Source: Streptomyces odontomachi
GTDB taxonomy: Bacteria > Actinomycetota > Actinomycetes > Streptomycetales > Streptomycetaceae
Assembly (NCBI RefSeq): GCF_024435355.1
Contig: NZ_JAMJWG010000006.1
Location: 1-64,000, forward strand
Direction of reading: 5' to 3'
Length of the DNA: 64,000 nt
Shown here piece after piece: positions 1 through 8,766 of the stretch. Position 1 is the stretch's first letter. Every line of letters starts with the position of its first letter. The notes beneath the pieces are model-generated. The model was not told where the DNA came from, searched no databases, and saw nothing but the letters and a program-made list of their open reading frames with translations. Position numbers and translations under genes: made by a program.

Positions 1-105
1 AACCGACCCCACCTGAAGGCGCCGGCTCTTACGGCGCTCGGCGAGGGGGCGGGGCGGCAGGTCGGGAAGGCCCAGGGAGACCGGCTGACCTGAGGTCATG
101 GCCAT
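1..105 (-). CDS. ispG: 4-hydroxy-3-methylbut-2-enyl diphosphate synthase IspG, 5' part only
   Basis: Only the first 35 codons are in the window; the gene runs off the left edge. The N-terminus ends in an LAERRKSRRLQVGSV-type segment, characteristic of IspG/GcpE, the Fe-S enzyme of the methylerythritol-phosphate (MEP) isoprenoid pathway. Two in-frame ATGs exist (first bases 105 and 99). I chose 105 because it overlaps the hpnH stop (TGATG) and has a GGGGA about 7 nt upstream. The overlap implies translational coupling. A pathway-dedicated ispG, usually followed by dxs, is known from Streptomyces hopanoid loci; dxs itself would lie outside this window. Confidence 0.85.
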   Translation of the reverse strand, partial: MAMTSGQPVSLGLPDLPPRPLAERRKSRRLQVGSV

Positions 106-1124
106 CACCGGTTCCCCGAGACGGTCTCGGTGAAGGCGCGCAGCGACTCCTTGAGGGACCCCATGGTGGCGAGCACCGCGGTCGGCTCGTAGCCGCAGTG
201 CGCCATGCAGTTGGCGCACCGTGGATCCTTGCCGCGGCCGTAGGCGTCCCAGTCGGTCTTCTCGATGAGCTCGCGATACGTGGGCACGTAGCCGTCGCTC
301 ATCAGGTAGCAGGGCTTCTGCCAGCCGAACAGCGAGTAGTTGGGGATGGCCCAGGCGGTGCAGGGGAAGTCCACCTTGCCCTCGAGGAAGTCCAGGAAGA
401 GGGGTGAGTGGTTGAGCCGCCAGCGCCGCCGGTTGCCGTCCGAGAAGGCCTTCTTGAACAGTTCCCGGGTCTGCTCGACGCCCAGGAAGTGCTCCTGGTC
501 GGGCGCCTTCTCGTAGGCGTAGGCGGGCGAGATCATCATCTCGTCGACCTTCAGGTCGTCATTGAGGTAGTTCAGCACCTCGATGATGGTCTGCGGGGTG
601 TCCGTGTTGAAGAAGGTGGAGTTCGTGGTGACCCGGAAGCCACGGCGCTTGGCCTCCCGGATGGCCGCCACGGCCTCGTCGAAGACGCCTTCCTTGGCCA
701 CGGACTCGTCGTGGCGCTCACGCAGCCCGTCGATGTGCACCGCGAACGCGAAATACGGCGAGGGCGTGAACTTGTCCATCTTCTTGCGCAGCAGCATGGC
801 GTTGGTGCACAGGAAGACGTACTTCCGCTTGGCCACCAGTTGCCGCACGATCTCGTCGATCTGCGGGTGCATCAGGGGTTCGCCGCCCGCGATGGACACC
901 ATCGGCGCACCGGACTCCAGTACCGCGCCCACGGCCTGCGCCACCGGCATGCGCTGTTTGAGCACACCGGCCGGATGCTGGATCTTTCCGCACCCCTCGC
1001 ACTTCAGATTGCAGGCGAACAGCGGTTCAAGTTCCACGATGAGCGGAAACTTGTCACGTCGGCGCACTTTCTGTTCAAAGAGGTAGGTCGCAACCTTGAT
1101 GGACTGACGGAGCGGCATGGCCAT
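105..1124 (-). CDS. hpnH: Adenosyl-hopene transferase HpnH (radical SAM)
   Basis: 339 aa. Cys38, Cys42 and Cys45 form the CxxxCxxC radical-SAM cluster site (FACNLKCEGC), followed by a GGEP-type SAM-binding segment (SIAGGEPLMHP). Cysteines near the C-terminus (PRCANCMAHCGYEPTA) match the HpnH family. Known family role: it joins the 5'-deoxyadenosyl radical to hopene (diploptene), the first step towards C35 hopanoids. The start is preceded by GGAGGTGA that lies within the end of hpnG, leaving a 6-nt gap, so it is co-transcribed and probably coupled. Confidence 0.95.
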   Translation of the reverse strand: MAMPLRQSIKVATYLFEQKVRRRDKFPLIVELEPLFACNLKCEGCGKIQHPAGVLKQRMPVAQAVGAVLESGAPMVSIAGGEPLMHPQIDEIVRQLVAKRKYVFLCTNAMLLRKKMDKFTPSPYFAFAVHIDGLRERHDESVAKEGVFDEAVAAIREAKRRGFRVTTNSTFFNTDTPQTIIEVLNYLNDDLKVDEMMISPAYAYEKAPDQEHFLGVEQTRELFKKAFSDGNRRRWRLNHSPLFLDFLEGKVDFPCTAWAIPNYSLFGWQKPCYLMSDGYVPTYRELIEKTDWDAYGRGKDPRCANCMAHCGYEPTAVLATMGSLKESLRAFTETVSGNR

Positions 1125-1130
1125 GAGGGC

Positions 1131-1790
1131 TCACCTCCGGGGTAGCAGCACGTTACGGTGCCATTCAAAGAAAGTAGGAAGTACGGCACGGAGAACACGG
1201 AAGGCTGATATTCCCCCGCGCACCGTGCTGATACGAACAAGTTCGTGCTCTGGGGCGTCCACGACCACTCGTACGGCCGCAACCGGACGGGGTCCGGCAC
1301 GCACCGCGCTGTACAGGGTCGCCGCCGACTCCATGTCGACCGCGATGGCGCCGGTGGCCCGCAGATCGGCACGCTCCGGGCCGCGCACCACGTGGTCGGA
1401 GCCGGTGAGCGGGCCGGTGTGCACGGTACGGCCCGGCGCCGCGCGGGCCAGCTCGGCTCGGAGCAGCTCCGTGCCCTGGCACAGGGTGCTGCCCCGCGGG
1501 TCCCGGGTCTCCTCCGCCACGACCACGTCGCCGGGGTGCATGCCGGGGGCGAGCCCGGCACAGAATCCGGCGGCGATCACGGGCGCGTCGCGCAGCTCGG
1601 GTGCCGCGAGCGCCCGTGCCACGGCACGGTCCGCCGCCTTCGGACCCATGCCGCTACGGAGCACGGTGACGGGACCGAGGGCGCCGCCGTGCGCGCCCGA
1701 GCGCAGCGCAAGGTGCTCGATGCCGAGCGCGCAGGCGATCAACAGCGGCGCGGCCCCCGTCGGGTCCTCGGACGCCGGGGTCGGGGCCAT
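1131..1790 (-). CDS. hpnG: HpnG-type adenosylhopane nucleosidase/phosphorylase
   Basis: 219 aa. It belongs to the nucleoside phosphorylase (PNP/UDP) superfamily: an N-terminal G-M-G-P loop (VLRSGMGPKAAD), a GFCAGL segment and the conserved VDMESAA purine-base/ribose-binding motif. In hopanoid loci this protein removes adenine from adenosylhopane to give a ribosyl- or phosphoribosyl-hopane. Its place between shc and hpnH fits. ATG at 1790 overlaps the shc stop by one base (TGATG), and I chose this start for that reason; a longer frame upstream only shadows shc. The protein is short but complete for the family. Confidence 0.9.
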   Translation of the reverse strand: MAPTPASEDPTGAAPLLIACALGIEHLALRSGAHGGALGPVTVLRSGMGPKAADRAVARALAAPELRDAPVIAAGFCAGLAPGMHPGDVVVAEETRDPRGSTLCQGTELLRAELARAAPGRTVHTGPLTGSDHVVRGPERADLRATGAIAVDMESAATLYSAVRAGPRPVAAVRVVVDAPEHELVRISTVRGGISAFRVLRAVLPTFFEWHRNVLLPRR

Positions 1791-3823
1791 CAGCTCCCCT
1801 TGCCGGAGAAGGGCTCCCCGTGGACGTAACGGCCCAGGGCGGTGAGCGGGAACACCTGGCGGTACAGGTGGTAGTTGATGGAGAAGTCCCAGGGGAATCC
1901 GGTGCCGGTGAAGTAGGGCTCGTCCCAGGAGCCGTCCTCCGCCTGGGTGCGGGCCAGGAAGTCCACCCCGCGCTCGACCACCTTGGAGTCCCGCTCGCCC
2001 GCCGCGAGCAGCGCCATCAGGGCCCAGGCGGTCTGCGAGGCGGTGGAGGTGCCGCGGCCCGACCACTCCTGCACGTCCCGGTAGGAGCGCAGGTCCTCGC
2101 CCCAGCCGCCGTCCTCGTTCTGCACCGATCCGAGCCAGCTCACCGCGCGCCGGATCGCCGGGTGGGAGCCGGGCAGCCCGGCCGCCACGAGGGCGGGCAG
2201 CACCGAGCCGGTGCCGTAGACGTAGTTGACGCCCCAGCGGCCGAACCACGAGCCGTCCTTCTCCTGCTCGGCGAGCAGCCAGTCGACGCCGCGCCGGGTG
2301 CGCGCGTCGTGCGCCTTGCCCTCCACGGACAGCATCTCCACCACGTGCGCGGTGACGTCGGCGGAGGGCGGGTCGATGACCTCCCCGAAGTCGCAGAACG
2401 GCAGCCGGTTGGGGAAGGCGCTGGTGTTGTCGACGTCGAAGGCGCCCCAGGCACCGTTCTTCGACTGCATCCCCAGGTTCCAGTGCGTCGCACGCTCGAC
2501 GGCGATGTCGACGCGGTCCGGGTCGGGGTGCCTGACGCGCCGCAGGGCCAGCGCCACCTCGGCGGTGTCGTCCATGTCGGGGTAGTTGTCGTTGTCGAAC
2601 TCGAAGGACCAGCCGCCGGGCGCCAGCTCCGGCCTGCGCACCGACCAGTCGCCGGGCCGCACCACCTGCTCAGACAGCAGCCAGTCGGCGGCCTTCACCA
2701 ACTGCGGGTGGTCGGCCGGCAGCCCGGCGTCGGCGAGTGCGATGGTCGCCAGGCAGGTGTCCCACACCGGCGACTGGCAGGCCTCGATCATCCGGGCCCC
2801 GTCCTCGCGCCACACGGCGTACCTGTCCAGCGAGGCCAGGCCCTCGCGCAGCACCGGGTGCTTCAGGTCGTAGCCGAGCAGGTGCAGGGCGATGATCGAG
2901 TAGACGGCGGGTGGCTGGATGCCGCCCCAGCAGCCGTCGTTCTCCTGGCGCTCGATGATCCAGCGTGCCGCGCTGTTCATGGCCGCCTTGCGCAGCCGGC
3001 GCGGGGCGACCTTGTGGTAGGCGTGCAGGGCCTTGTCCAGGCGTTGGAAGACACCGTCCCAGCTGGCGGCCGGCGCCATGGGGCGCTGCGGGTTGGGGTC
3101 GGAGGCGTCGGTGTGCAGCTCGTCGAGGGGGAACGGCGCGGGGCGCACCGGTTGCTTGGCCGAGACGATGGTGAGCGGCACGATGGTCTGCCGCGCCCAG
3201 CAGCCGAAGTCGTAGATGTTGAGCGGGAACCACTTCGGGAAGTAGATCAGCTCCGGGGGCAGCTCCGGCAGGTCGGCCCACTTCCACCAGCCGAACAGGG
3301 CGAGCCAGATCCGGGTGAAGACCCGGGATGCGGCGACGCCACCCTGCTCGCGCACCCAGGCGGAGGCCCGTGCCATGTGCGGCGCGTCGGGCTCGTCCCC
3401 GGCCAGCCGCAGGGCGACATACGCCTCGATGGTCGTGGAGAGCTCGCCGGGGCCGCCGTAGAAGGTGGCCCAGGTGCCGTCGTCGCGCTGCTCGCCGCGG
3501 ATGAAGAGGGCGGCGGCCTTGGTGGTGGCCTCGTCGAGGATGCCGAGGAACTGGCGGAGCAGCAGGTCCTCGGCGTCCATGGTGACATTGGTCTCCAGGT
3601 CGCCCTTCCACCAGCCCTGGGCGTCCTGACGGGAGAGCAGGAAGTCGGTGGCGCGCTGGATGGCCCGGTGGGCGGGGTCCTGGGGAACCTCGGCTGCGTC
3701 CTGGGTGGTGGGGTCACCAGAGGGTGCGGTCTCCTCCTTCTTCTTGGAAGCTGGGGTCGTCTTCTTGGCCGAGGCAGCGCGGGGCGGTACCGCTCCGGTG
3801 CTTCCGTCGGTCGTCGCTGTCAT
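1790..3823 (-). CDS. shc: Squalene-hopene cyclase
   Basis: 677 aa, the usual length (about 630-680). The catalytic DxDDTA motif is present as DMDDTAE at about residue 415. Several QW repeats are visible (for example QENDGCWGG, QNEDGGWGED, QAEDGSWDEP). The first about 45 residues are a Lys/Ala/Thr-rich leader not seen in all homologues. The enzyme is a monotopic membrane protein that cyclises squalene to hopene/hopanol. ATG at 3823 follows GAAGGGGAAGCC, a good ribosome-binding site. A 130-bp gap separates it from the upstream prenyltransferase gene and contains a strong hairpin (3863-3892). Confidence 0.97.
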   Translation of the reverse strand: MTATTDGSTGAVPPRAASAKKTTPASKKKEETAPSGDPTTQDAAEVPQDPAHRAIQRATDFLLSRQDAQGWWKGDLETNVTMDAEDLLLRQFLGILDEATTKAAALFIRGEQRDDGTWATFYGGPGELSTTIEAYVALRLAGDEPDAPHMARASAWVREQGGVAASRVFTRIWLALFGWWKWADLPELPPELIYFPKWFPLNIYDFGCWARQTIVPLTIVSAKQPVRPAPFPLDELHTDASDPNPQRPMAPAASWDGVFQRLDKALHAYHKVAPRRLRKAAMNSAARWIIERQENDGCWGGIQPPAVYSIIALHLLGYDLKHPVLREGLASLDRYAVWREDGARMIEACQSPVWDTCLATIALADAGLPADHPQLVKAADWLLSEQVVRPGDWSVRRPELAPGGWSFEFDNDNYPDMDDTAEVALALRRVRHPDPDRVDIAVERATHWNLGMQSKNGAWGAFDVDNTSAFPNRLPFCDFGEVIDPPSADVTAHVVEMLSVEGKAHDARTRRGVDWLLAEQEKDGSWFGRWGVNYVYGTGSVLPALVAAGLPGSHPAIRRAVSWLGSVQNEDGGWGEDLRSYRDVQEWSGRGTSTASQTAWALMALLAAGERDSKVVERGVDFLARTQAEDGSWDEPYFTGTGFPWDFSINYHLYRQVFPLTALGRYVHGEPFSGKGS

Positions 3824-3862
3824 GGCTTCCCCTTCGTGCAGTGGGTCTGCTGGGTCCGCCGT

Positions 3863-3892
3863 CGGCCGGTGCGCTGGTGGGCGCACCGGCCG
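3863..3892 (-). terminator. Hairpin inside the hopanoid operon, between prenyltransferase and shc
   Basis: A perfect 12-bp stem (CGGCCGGTGCGC paired with GCGCACCGGCCG) surrounds a 6-nt loop. It lies in the 130-nt spacer before shc, with no U tract on either strand. It could be a partial terminator, an mRNA processing or stability element, or neither; its position would let shc level differ from the upstream genes. Confidence 0.5.
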
Positions 3893-3953
3893 GCGACTCG
3901 CTACGGGTTCTGGAGCATGGCTCCAGACGACAGGTGCAGCCGGCCGATATCGA

Positions 3954-5162
3954 TCATCTCTTCCGTACGACCACGAAGTCGGCGAGCGCGGCCAGTTCGG
4001 TCCGCACCCGTTCGGGCATGTGCACGGCCTCCAGCGTCCGGACCGCGATGGTGTGCTGGCGCCGTGCCTCCTCGCTGGTCCACCGGCGCCCGCCCGCCTC
4101 CTCGATGAGGGCGGCGCGGGTGGCGAACTCCTCCTCGGAGAAGCTGTCGAAGTCGCTGCTCTTGGCGTCCGCTGCGAGCAGCTCGCCGAGCCGTTCGGAG
4201 GCGGGGCCGCCGGCCGCGAGCGCCGCCACCACCGGCAGCGACTTCTTGCGCTGACGCAGATCGCTCCAGGTCTGCTTGCCGGTGGCCTGCGGGTCGCCCC
4301 AGATGCCGAGCAGATCGTCCACGGCCTGGAAGGCCAGTCCCAGGTGGTGTCCGAACCGGGCGAGAACGTCCGCCGTGTGGTCGTCGGCGCCCCCCAGCAC
4401 GGCGCCGATGGAGACCGCGCAGGCGAGCAGCGCACCGGTCTTGTTGCCCTCCATCTCCAGGCACTCCTCGACGGTGACCCGCTCTCGGTGCTCGAAGGAG
4501 ATGTCCTGCGCCTGACCGTCGATGAGGGCGCGGGTGGCGGCCGTCAGGCGCCGTGCGGCACGGCCCGCGTCCACCGTGCCGAGCTCCAGCAGGATCTCGT
4601 TGCCCAGCGCGAACAGGGCGTCGCCGACGAGGATCGCCTGGGAGGGGCCGTGCACCTTCCAGACGGTGTCACGGTGGCGGCGCTGCTCGTCGCCGTCCAT
4701 GAGGTCGTCGTGCAGCAGCGAGAAGTTGTGCACCAGTTCCACGGCGACCGCGGCGGGCACGCCGACCTCGGGCGGCGCTCCGGCGGCCTCGGCGGAGAGC
4801 ACGGCGAGTGCGGGCCGCACCGCCTTGCCGCCGTCGCCCTCGGCCGGATTGCCCTGGGCGTCGATCCAACCGAAGTGGTAGGCGGCAACGGTGTCCATCG
4901 GAGGGGCGAGGCGGTCCACGGCGGCCCGGAGCACGGGTGTGGTCAGCGCCCGGCCGCGCTCCAGCAGTGCGGAGACGTCGACCGCCTCGGCAGGGGTGAC
5001 GCCCGATGGCTCAGTGGGCACGGTCTCTCCTTCTGTTGCGATGCCGGCTCTTGCGGCGCCGGCGACGGCGGCCGGGGCGACGCCGATGGCGCCTCCGACC
5101 GCACCGGGCGGGCCTGCGCTGGCTGGGGTGCGGGGGCCTGCCCCGTTCGGGTCGGATGTCAT
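3954..5162 (-). CDS. Polyprenyl (farnesyl) diphosphate synthase of the hopanoid operon
   Basis: 402 aa. Both aspartate-rich motifs of trans-prenyltransferases are present: DDLMD within LLHDDLMDGDEQRR, and FQAVDDLLGIWGD. It condenses isopentenyl-PP with allylic diphosphates. In this operon the likely product is farnesyl-PP, the squalene precursor; chain length cannot be read reliably from sequence. About 60 N-terminal residues are Ala/Gly/Pro-rich and unlike the catalytic core, so the real start could be further in. I chose ATG 5162 because it overlaps the hpnE stop by four bases (ATGA). Confidence 0.9.
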   Translation of the reverse strand: MTSDPNGAGPRTPASAGPPGAVGGAIGVAPAAVAGAARAGIATEGETVPTEPSGVTPAEAVDVSALLERGRALTTPVLRAAVDRLAPPMDTVAAYHFGWIDAQGNPAEGDGGKAVRPALAVLSAEAAGAPPEVGVPAAVAVELVHNFSLLHDDLMDGDEQRRHRDTVWKVHGPSQAILVGDALFALGNEILLELGTVDAGRAARRLTAATRALIDGQAQDISFEHRERVTVEECLEMEGNKTGALLACAVSIGAVLGGADDHTADVLARFGHHLGLAFQAVDDLLGIWGDPQATGKQTWSDLRQRKKSLPVVAALAAGGPASERLGELLAADAKSSDFDSFSEEEFATRAALIEEAGGRRWTSEEARRQHTIAVRTLEAVHMPERVRTELAALADFVVVRKR

Positions 5163-6655
5163 GCCGCCTCCTCGAAGAGGTGACCACCGGGGCGGCCGAG
5201 GGCCGTGAGCGCGGCGCGGGCGGCGCTGGTACCGCTGCGTACGGCGCCCTCCATCGTCGCGGGCCAGCCGGTGGCGGTCCACGCCCCGGCCAGGTACAGG
5301 CCGGGCGCCTCGGTACGGGCGCCGGGCCGCAGCGCACCCACGCCGGGGGTGGGGGCGAAGGTCGCGGTCCGCTCCCGGGTGACGAAGAAGTCCCGCACCC
5401 GTGCGTCGCGTGCGGCCGGGAGCAGTTTCTCCAGCTCGGGCAGGTAGCGTGCGCGGAGCTTGGCCACGGGCTCGTCGATCTCGTCCTGGGCGGCCGACTG
5501 GGAGAGCGCCAGGTACTGGCCGTCCGTCAGGCCGGAAGCCCGGGTGCGGTCGAAGACCCACTGGACGGGTGAGCCCAGCACGGCGAAGAAGGGGCGCTTG
5601 AGCACGGTGCGGTCGTACTGCACGTGCACGTTCAGGATCGGGGCGGTGTCGATCCGAAGGAACCGGTCGGGATCGGCGACCGCTCCGGACGGCAGCAGGG
5701 CGTGCGCCTCGCGCTGCGGGACCGCGAGGACGACGATGTCGGTTTCGATGCGCTCCCCGGGAACCTCAACGGTCCAGTGCCCGTTCTTCATGAGAGAGTT
5801 ACCCGATCGAGATCCTGGCGCCGAGTCAGGTGTCCGGGCCACGGAGGTGACGCGTGTTCGCAGTTCGGTACGGACTCCCGCGGCGTCGAGCGCCTTGCGG
5901 GCGAGCGTGTCATGGATGTCACCGAGGGGTACCTGCGCCCAGCCGATGTCGGCCGCTCCCGGGGCGGACAGCAGCCCGGTCTTGAAGACCATGGCGGCAA
6001 GCCCGAGCGAGGCGTCGCCGGCCCGAGCGTTGAGGGTCGCTACGCCCACCAGGTCCCACAGTGCCTCGATGGCGCGCGCCGACTGTCCCTGCCGGGCCAG
6101 CCAGCTCGCGAAGTCCTGACGGTCCAGGGCAGGATCGGTCAGGTCGAGCCGGCCCAGGGCAAGCGCGGCACGGCCGACCTTGGCGCGCTCGGCGAGCGAC
6201 AGGTGCGGGTAGGTCGTCAGGCTCTGCGCCAGATGCAACGGCACCGGAAGCGCGGTGCGTCGCAGCCGGCCCAGACGAGGACCCCTTGAAGCGGCAACGT
6301 CAAGCACCGGGACGTCGAGACGTCTTTGCAGTGGCGCGAGGTCGGTGGCCGCGATGCGGTCGAGAAACCACTGGTACGCGGTGCAGCAGCGCAGGTAGAC
6401 GTGCTGGCCGTTGTCGACCGACAGGTTGCCGCGCTGGAAGGAGAAGGCGAGGCCGCCCAGTCGTGGCCGTCCCTCGAGCAGGGTCACCCGCAGGCCTGCG
6501 TCAGCCAGCGCCAGTGCGCTGGTGATGCCGGCGAGCCCGCCGCCGACCACTACGGCGGCCGCCCTCCCGGGGCGGCCTGTGGTGTCGGCGTCAGTGGGGT
6601 CGGTGGCAGTCTCTGCTGGATCGGCCCGCTGGGACAGCGGGGCGTCGTCCCTCAT
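5159..6655 (-). CDS. hpnE: Hydroxysqualene dehydroxylase HpnE (FAD amine-oxidase family)
   Basis: 498 aa. An N-terminal Rossmann FAD site (AVVVGGGLAGITSALALADA) ends in the E of LLEGRPRLGG. The C-terminal LYLAGAWTATGWPATMEGAV is the flavin-proximal signature of phytoene desaturase-like enzymes. In the HpnCDE route HpnE reduces hydroxysqualene to squalene. The start follows GACAAGGAGCGCGC, a strong SD. A 136-bp gap precedes it and the downstream prenyltransferase gene overlaps it by 4 bp. The first about 30 residues are a polar extension. Confidence 0.93.
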   Translation of the reverse strand: MRDDAPLSQRADPAETATDPTDADTTGRPGRAAAVVVGGGLAGITSALALADAGLRVTLLEGRPRLGGLAFSFQRGNLSVDNGQHVYLRCCTAYQWFLDRIAATDLAPLQRRLDVPVLDVAASRGPRLGRLRRTALPVPLHLAQSLTTYPHLSLAERAKVGRAALALGRLDLTDPALDRQDFASWLARQGQSARAIEALWDLVGVATLNARAGDASLGLAAMVFKTGLLSAPGAADIGWAQVPLGDIHDTLARKALDAAGVRTELRTRVTSVARTPDSAPGSRSGNSLMKNGHWTVEVPGERIETDIVVLAVPQREAHALLPSGAVADPDRFLRIDTAPILNVHVQYDRTVLKRPFFAVLGSPVQWVFDRTRASGLTDGQYLALSQSAAQDEIDEPVAKLRARYLPELEKLLPAARDARVRDFFVTRERTATFAPTPGVGALRPGARTEAPGLYLAGAWTATGWPATMEGAVRSGTSAARAALTALGRPGGHLFEEAA

Positions 6656-6791
6656 GCGCGCTCCTTGTCGGCCGGGCCCTGGGCACGCATGACTGGGGCG
6701 GGCCGGGCCGTCGCAATCTGGGACGCCGTGTGCCCGCCTGGGGTTGACCTACACCTGCAATCAGATGGGCGGCGATCCGTGCACGGGTGCA

Positions 6792-7754
6792 TCAGGCACG
6801 CCTCCTGATGCCCAGTCGGGGGGTGCCGCGGGAGACATGGCGGGCGTCGGCGCCGGACAGTCCGCGCACCGCGACATAGGCCTTCTCGCGCCCCGGCAGC
6901 GAGACCCGTTCGCGCAGCACCGCGTACGGATCGCGCTCGATGCGGTCGAGCAGGCGGCGGTAGATGCCGGCCATGGCGGCGACGCAGGCACCACTGCGCC
7001 GGTCCAGCTGGGGCAGCAGGCGGTAGCCCTCGGCGAACAGCGTCCGTGCCCGGCGTGCCTCGAAGTGCACCAGGCCGGCGAAGTCGGACCCCTCGGGCGG
7101 GGTGGGGCCGCCGAAGCCGGCGGAGCATCCGAACTTCCCCAGGTCGTCGGAGGGAAGGTAGGTGCGGCCTCCCTCGGCGTCCTCGCGGATGTCCCGCAGG
7201 ATGTTGGTGAGTTGCATGGCGAGCCCGAGGGTGTCGGCGTATTCGGCGGCGCGCTCGACTCCTCGCGCGCCGGGCTCGGTGCCGAACACGCCGAGCGAGA
7301 GCCGTCCGATGGCCCCGGCCACGCACCGGCAGTAGACCTTCAGGTCGTCCCAGGTTTCGTAGCTCTGGCCGCGTACGTCCATCAGGACGCCGTCGATGAG
7401 TTCGTCGAGTCCGCCGAGCGGGATGGGGAAGTGCTCTGCGGCGTGCGTGAGGGCGACGGCCACCGGGTCGGTGTCGTCCTCGGCCACGTCGCCGGACTGG
7501 ATCCGGTTGAGCAGGGCGCGGGTCTCTTCGAGTCGTGCCTCCTTGGCGGTCGGCTCCAGCGCCCCGTCTCCGATGTCGTCGACGCGCCGCGAGAACGCGT
7601 ACAGCGCGGACATGGCACGACGCTTGGGCGCCGGGAGCAGTCTGATCCCATACGCGAAGTTCCGGGCCTGCTGCCCGGTGACGGTCTCGCAGTAGCCGTA
7701 TGCGGCGAGTACCGGCGCGGACACGTGCTGATCCGTCTCCACGGTCCGACTCAC
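6792..7754 (-). CDS. hpnD: Presqualene diphosphate synthase HpnD
   Basis: 320 aa, GTG start overlapping the hpnC stop (GTGA). It is a squalene/phytoene synthase family member with the first Asp motif RRVDDIGDG and the second in QLTNILRDIREDAEGG; YLP follows as in the family. Within the HpnCDE system, HpnD makes presqualene diphosphate from two farnesyl-PP. HpnC and HpnD are paralogues; I assigned HpnD to this copy by the NILRDIxED signature and its place second in the operon. Confidence 0.9.
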   Translation of the reverse strand: MSRTVETDQHVSAPVLAAYGYCETVTGQQARNFAYGIRLLPAPKRRAMSALYAFSRRVDDIGDGALEPTAKEARLEETRALLNRIQSGDVAEDDTDPVAVALTHAAEHFPIPLGGLDELIDGVLMDVRGQSYETWDDLKVYCRCVAGAIGRLSLGVFGTEPGARGVERAAEYADTLGLAMQLTNILRDIREDAEGGRTYLPSDDLGKFGCSAGFGGPTPPEGSDFAGLVHFEARRARTLFAEGYRLLPQLDRRSGACVAAMAGIYRRLLDRIERDPYAVLRERVSLPGREKAYVAVRGLSGADARHVSRGTPRLGIRRRA

Positions 7755-8704
7755 CCCTTTCCTCGCAGAGTCGCTACCACCTCACGCAGCAACTGAATCT
7801 TGCTGGCCTTCGGTGGTCCGGGAAGTACGTCGTAGGAGGCGGCGGCGATCGCTCGGATCGTGGCCCGCCCCCCGGCCACGAACCCCGCCAGCAGCAGCGT
7901 CAGCTTGCCGTGGACGCTACCCACCAGGGGGGTCCCTTCATTCAGTAGATCGCGAGCGCGGTCCGCCTCGAAGGCGATCAGCGCGCGCACCGATGCGCCT
8001 GCGGTGGCAGCGGTCAGGTCCTCCTCACGCACGTGGAACCGCTTCATGTCCTGCGCTGGCAGATAGATACGATCTTGGGCCAGGTCCTCGGAGACGTCCT
8101 GGAGGTGCTCGACGATCTGGAGCGCGGTGCAGATGGCGTCCGAGAGCCGGATGCGCTCGGGCGTCGCTGTGCCGGTGACGGCGAGCACCAACCGACCGAC
8201 CGGGTTCGCGGACAGCTCGCAGTAGGCCAGCAGGTCGTCGTAGGTCTCGTAGCGCTTGACGAGCTGGTCCTGCCGGTTGGCCGCGATCAGGCCGAGGAAC
8301 GGGTCCGGGGTCAGGGAGTGCCGGTGCACGGTCGGCGCGAGCCGGCGCAGCACCGGGTGGCGCGGGCCTCCGCCGTCCGACGCCGTGTCCCCTTCGAAGA
8401 GGGTGAGCAGGTCGGCCTCGAAGGCGTCCAGCAGCGCGAGCCGGTCGTCGGCCTGCTCAGGGGCGACACCCAGATGGCGGGCGTCACCGCCGCCGGGCGC
8501 GAGGTCTCCGTCGCCGATGTCGTCCACCAGACGGGCGAAGCCGTAGACCGCCATGAGGTCGTCCCGCCAGGCACGGGGCAGGAAGAAGGGGGCCACGGGG
8601 AAGTTCTCGTGCGCGGCCTTGTCGAGCGTGCCGCGTACGACCGCCTCGGTGCCCTGGGCCGCTTCCTTGGCGCGGGTGTCGCGCGTGTCACGAGGTCTCG
8701 TCAC
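7751..8704 (-). CDS. hpnC: Hydroxysqualene synthase HpnC
   Basis: 317 aa. It starts its family core with HENFPVAPFFLPR and carries the Asp motif ARLVDDIGDGD; the second motif region reads QIVEHLQDVSEDLAQDRIY, typical of HpnC. It converts presqualene-PP to hydroxysqualene. GTG 8704 is first in the operon. No SD lies before it; instead its GTG overlaps by 4 nt the stop of a 21-codon leader frame (8701-8766), so translation may be coupled. No other in-frame start is plausible before the conserved core at about residue 33. Confidence 0.9.
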   Translation of the reverse strand: MTRPRDTRDTRAKEAAQGTEAVVRGTLDKAAHENFPVAPFFLPRAWRDDLMAVYGFARLVDDIGDGDLAPGGGDARHLGVAPEQADDRLALLDAFEADLLTLFEGDTASDGGGPRHPVLRRLAPTVHRHSLTPDPFLGLIAANRQDQLVKRYETYDDLLAYCELSANPVGRLVLAVTGTATPERIRLSDAICTALQIVEHLQDVSEDLAQDRIYLPAQDMKRFHVREEDLTAATAGASVRALIAFEADRARDLLNEGTPLVGSVHGKLTLLLAGFVAGGRATIRAIAAASYDVLPGPPKASKIQLLREVVATLRGKG

Positions 8705-8766
8705 CGCGTGCTGCCCGGCGCGGGGACGGCACGAGCAGTGCGGAGCTGGGGACTTCCCGTAGCCAT
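8701..8766 (-). CDS. Possible 21-aa leader peptide upstream of hpnC
   Basis: ATG at 8766 opens a 21-codon frame (starting MATGSPQL) whose TGA overlaps the hpnC GTG by four bases. A GGGAG lies 11 nt before this ATG, while hpnC has no SD of its own. The same GGGAG also directly precedes an ATG-TGA minimal frame at 8772-8777. The arrangement, not the peptide sequence, is the evidence; the peptide resembles nothing I recognise. Confidence 0.35.
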   Translation of the reverse strand: MATGSPQLRTARAVPAPGSTR

